Assembly (NCBI GenBank): GCA_031280075.1
Contig: JAITHG010000133.1
Location: 1 to 8,233 of the forward strand
DNA: 8,233 bases
Reading direction: 5' to 3'
Origin: Eubacteriales Family XIII. Incertae Sedis bacterium
GTDB taxonomy: Bacteria > Bacillota_A > Clostridia > Peptostreptococcales > Anaerovoracaceae
This document shows, in pieces, positions 6,378-8,233 of this stretch. Under the pieces are notes generated by a model that saw only the letters and a program-made list of their open reading frames with translations, was not told the origin of the DNA and did not search any database. Within the stretch, counting starts at the first letter, position 1; every line of letters starts with the position of its first letter. The position numbers were made by a program, and so were the translations under genes.

Positions 6378-6384
6378 TGCCTGT
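6363..6384. promoter_or_regulatory. Inverted repeat bracketing the -35 box, candidate operator
   Basis: ACAGGC (6363-6368) and GCCTGT (6379-6384) form a perfect six-base inverted repeat with a 10-base spacer that contains the -35 hexamer. A dimeric repressor bound here would block RNA polymerase. No regulator gene is in the window, and I cannot assign a regulator family. Confidence 0.35.
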
Positions 6385-6390
6385 GTTTGG

Positions 6391-6442
6391 AAAAAGTCCA
6401 TTATTGAGAATCGTTTTTGTGATTCCTTGGTGCCTTTGGCCC
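6391..6442 (-). terminator. Weak possible terminator after modC
   Basis: Directly after the modC TAG, GGGCC-AAA-GGCACC can fold with one mismatch. It is followed by GAATC-ACAAAAAC-GATTC (6425-6408), and a five-T run comes 12 bases later (6395-6391). Neither hairpin has a T-run adjacent to it, so this is a poor match to an intrinsic terminator; modC transcripts may run on into the next genes. Confidence 0.25.
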
Positions 6443-7636
6443 CTACGAGCGCAGGAGCAGGATGTCCTGTCTGTCAATGTAGATGGTTTGGATGCCTTCC
6501 ACTTTGGTCTTTCTGTCGCAGATCCACCAGAGGCGTCCGTAGGCTCCTGCTTTGTAGTAGGAGGCGGGGTGCTCGGCTGCCTGGCTTTTGACGCGCAGGA
6601 TGACCGTCCTGTCGAAGGCACCGTCCATGACTTCCTCCACCTCGACGGGGATTTGGCAGCAGCGTCCGGTCTGCGTGCCGGGGGCATCTGTGAAGAAATG
6701 CGCGCGCACTCCGATGTGCGTGTGCTCAGGGCGCAGCCCGCTGTCTTTGCCCAGGTCGAGGGTGCAGCCCCAGTCTTCGGCGTAGACGCTGCCGTCCGGA
6801 AGCGGGCGGATGGCGGAGAGGTTCTTGCATCCGGTCACGCGCGCCGTCACGACATCCTCCGGGCGCGCGAAGACTTCGCTGGTCTTCCCGCGCGCCAGGA
6901 TGCGCCCGAGCCGCATGACGACGAGCTGCGGGCAGATGCGGTATGCCTCGTCGCGGCTGTGCGTCACGAGCAGGGCATCGCCTTCGTATTCGTGCAGGAT
7001 GCGGATGAGCTGCGCTTGCATGTTCTCGCGCAGGAAGGCATCGAGGGCGGCGAAGGGTTCGTCGAGCAGGAGGATCTCCGGCTCGTAGGCGAAGATGCGC
7101 GCGAGGGCGACGCGCTGCTGCTGCCCGCCTGAGAGCGCGGCGGGGTAGCGGTTCTCGAATCCCGTCAGCTCGTAGCGCTCGAGCAGGCTGCGCACCAATG
7201 TGTCCACGTCGCTTGCGCGCGCAGCCGTGCGCGGATGCGCGCCTGCCCCGCTGCTGCCATCCGCGGTTGCGCCCGTGCCGTCGCGCCAGCCCGGTGTGGG
7301 CGCTTTGCCTCTTGCGCGGTGCGACCTGCAGCGCGCCGCTTCCGCGATGTTCCGATAGACGGTCATGTGCGGGAAGAGCGCGTAGCTTTGGAAGAGGTAG
7401 CCGACATCCCGCTGCTGCGGCGGCACGTCGATCTTCGCCGCCGAGTCGAACACGGTGCGCCCGCCGACGCGGATGACCCCCTCGTCCGGCGAGATCAGCC
7501 CGGCGATGCATTTGAGCGTGAGGCTCTTCCCGCTGCCCGACGCGCCGAGGATTCCGACCGTCCCGCCCGCGCTGTCGAACGCGACCTCGAGCGTGAAGTC
7601 CTTGTAGCTTTTCTTGATGTCCACGTAGATCGACAT
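6443..7636 (-). CDS. modC: Molybdate ABC transporter ATP-binding protein ModC
   Basis: The 397-residue cytoplasmic ATPase powers molybdate import through ModB. Walker A is GASGSGKS (31-38), Q-loop Q83 (YLFQSYALFPHM), signature LSGGQQQR (168-175), Walker B ILLLDEP (188-194, catalytic E193) and switch H226 (LLVTH). All key residues are intact. Residues 265-397 form a MOBE/TOBE-like C-terminal domain (TGCKNLSAI, YAEDWG, IGVRAHFF), as in clostridial ModC proteins. ATG 7636 follows the modB stop by four bases and has AAGGGAG seven bases upstream, so the two genes are translationally linked. Oddity: about 40 Gly/Ala/Arg/Pro/Thr-rich residues (101-141) sit between the Q-loop and the signature, where relatives are usually compact. 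Tungstate or sulfate as substrate cannot be excluded, but the adjoining ModB-type permease favours molybdate. Confidence 0.92.
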   Translation of the reverse strand: MSIYVDIKKSYKDFTLEVAFDSAGGTVGILGASGSGKSLTLKCIAGLISPDEGVIRVGGRTVFDSAAKIDVPPQQRDVGYLFQSYALFPHMTVYRNIAEAARCRSHRARGKAPTPGWRDGTGATADGSSGAGAHPRTAARASDVDTLVRSLLERYELTGFENRYPAALSGGQQQRVALARIFAYEPEILLLDEPFAALDAFLRENMQAQLIRILHEYEGDALLVTHSRDEAYRICPQLVVMRLGRILARGKTSEVFARPEDVVTARVTGCKNLSAIRPLPDGSVYAEDWGCTLDLGKDSGLRPEHTHIGVRAHFFTDAPGTQTGRCCQIPVEVEEVMDGAFDRTVILRVKSQAAEHPASYYKAGAYGRLWWICDRKTKVEGIQTIYIDRQDILLLRS

Positions 7637-7640
7637 GTGC

Positions 7641-8233
7641 CTACTCCCTTCGCATGTCGATCCGCTGGCGCTTGGCGCGGCGTTCCGTCACGAAATTCAG
7701 GATGACGACGAAGAGGAAGGACACGAGCACGAGAATGGTCACATAACTGTATGCCAGCTCCATCCTGCCGCCGCTGACGGCGGAGTAGATGGCAAGCGGC
7801 ATGGTGCGGGTGACGCCCGCGATGTTGCCGGCGATCATGGCGGTCGCGCCGAATTCGCCGAGCCCGCGCGAAAAGGCAAGGATGCCGCCGGACGCGAGAC
7901 CGGGGCGCGCGAGCGGGAGGATGACGCGAAAGGCGATGCGCGCTTCGGGCATCCCGATCGTCCGTGCCGCCTGCACGTAGATGGGGCTCACCTGCTCGAA
8001 GGCTGCCTTCGCGGAGCGGTACATGAGGGGCAGGGCGATGACCACGGCGGCGAGCACGGTCGCCTGCCACGAGAAGACGAGCTTGATGCCGATTGCGCCG
8101 AGCAACCTGCCGAGGGGGCGGTACGCGCCGAAGATGTAGAGCAGAAAGAAGCCTGCCACGGTGGGTGGCAGGACGAGCGGCAAAGTCAGAAGCGCGTCGG
8201 CGACCGACTTCACCACTTCGTTCTTCGCCCGGT
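7641..8233 (-). CDS. modB: Molybdate ABC transporter permease ModB, 5' end outside window
   Basis: The 196 visible residues end at TAG 7643-7641. The frame stays open to the right edge (RAKNEVVKSVADALLTLPLV), and related ModB proteins carry about 40 more residues there, including a first membrane segment. The paired GTG codons at 8216 and 8213 are therefore internal, not starts. Visible features: the hallmark LPLVLPPTVAGFFLLY membrane segment; a second segment around FSWQATVLAAVVIALPLM; the EAA loop that contacts ModC (QAARTIGMPEARIAFRVILP); then LAFSRGLGEFGATAMIAGNI and a last membrane segment (YVTILVLVSFLFVVIL). The GEFGAT and LPLVLPP motifs are characteristic of ModB/CysT-type permeases. 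It forms the inner-membrane channel with ModC; modA probably lies further right. Confidence 0.92.
   Translation of the reverse strand, partial: RAKNEVVKSVADALLTLPLVLPPTVAGFFLLYIFGAYRPLGRLLGAIGIKLVFSWQATVLAAVVIALPLMYRSAKAAFEQVSPIYVQAARTIGMPEARIAFRVILPLARPGLASGGILAFSRGLGEFGATAMIAGNIAGVTRTMPLAIYSAVSGGRMELAYSYVTILVLVSFLFVVILNFVTERRAKRQRIDMRRE
7644..7650 (-). promoter_or_regulatory. Ribosome binding site of modC within the end of modB
   Basis: AAGGGAG abuts the modB TAG (7643-7641) and lies seven bases before the modC ATG. This supports ATG 7636 as the start and coupled translation of the pair. Confidence 0.7.

Noticed and set aside
8211..8216. GTG codons as the modB start
   Set aside because: The frame continues to the window edge with residues that align with the loop before LPLVLPP in ModB. 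Starting here would remove the first membrane segment.

Overview
The window looks like a GC-rich, Gram-positive-type bacterial genome. A Clostridia (Lachnospiraceae or related gut anaerobe) or Coriobacteriia origin is my inference. It rests on AGGAGG-type ribosome binding sites, a TTGACA-N17-TATGTT promoter, long signal peptides with KK/RRK n-regions, a ModC C-terminal region of the kind I associate with Clostridia, and secreted proteins built from LRR, InlB-type, BIg2 and fibronectin III modules. I cannot name a species. Every gene I can support lies on the minus strand, so transcription runs from high to low coordinates.

Right part (8233 to about 6440): the 3' portion of modB and a complete modC, the permease and ATPase of a molybdate (possibly tungstate) ABC importer. 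They are 4 nt apart, and modB runs off the right edge of the window. A substrate-binding protein (modA) would be expected further right.

Middle (6442 to 6266): an intergenic stretch with a weak possible modC terminator and a good sigma-70-type promoter (6377-6349). A six-base inverted repeat brackets its -35 box. A possible 23-codon leader ORF has its TGA overlapping the ATG of the next gene.

Left part (6265 to 1): three closely spaced genes for exported proteins, apparently one operon. (i) An internalin-like protein has LRRs, an Ig-like segment, an InlB B-repeat and FnIII. (ii) A very large protein has an acidic linker, BIg2 domains, an SH3-like module and four FnIII modules, and continues in the same frame into a metzincin-type zinc protease. 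(iii) A FnIII-BIg2 protein is cut by the left edge.

The most striking point is in (ii). One in-frame TAG at 1806-1804 splits the fourth FnIII domain. It separates the exported scaffold (946 codons) from the protease half (HExxHxxGxxD plus Met-turn), which has no signal peptide of its own. Without the TAG the gene would encode a single secreted protease of about 1304 residues. The cause could be a recent nonsense mutation, a sequencing error, or readthrough or reinitiation. An imperfect stem-loop starts directly after the TAG. TAG is the ordinary stop of modB and modC here, which argues against genome-wide recoding. No tRNA, rRNA, CRISPR array, insertion sequence or phage gene was seen.
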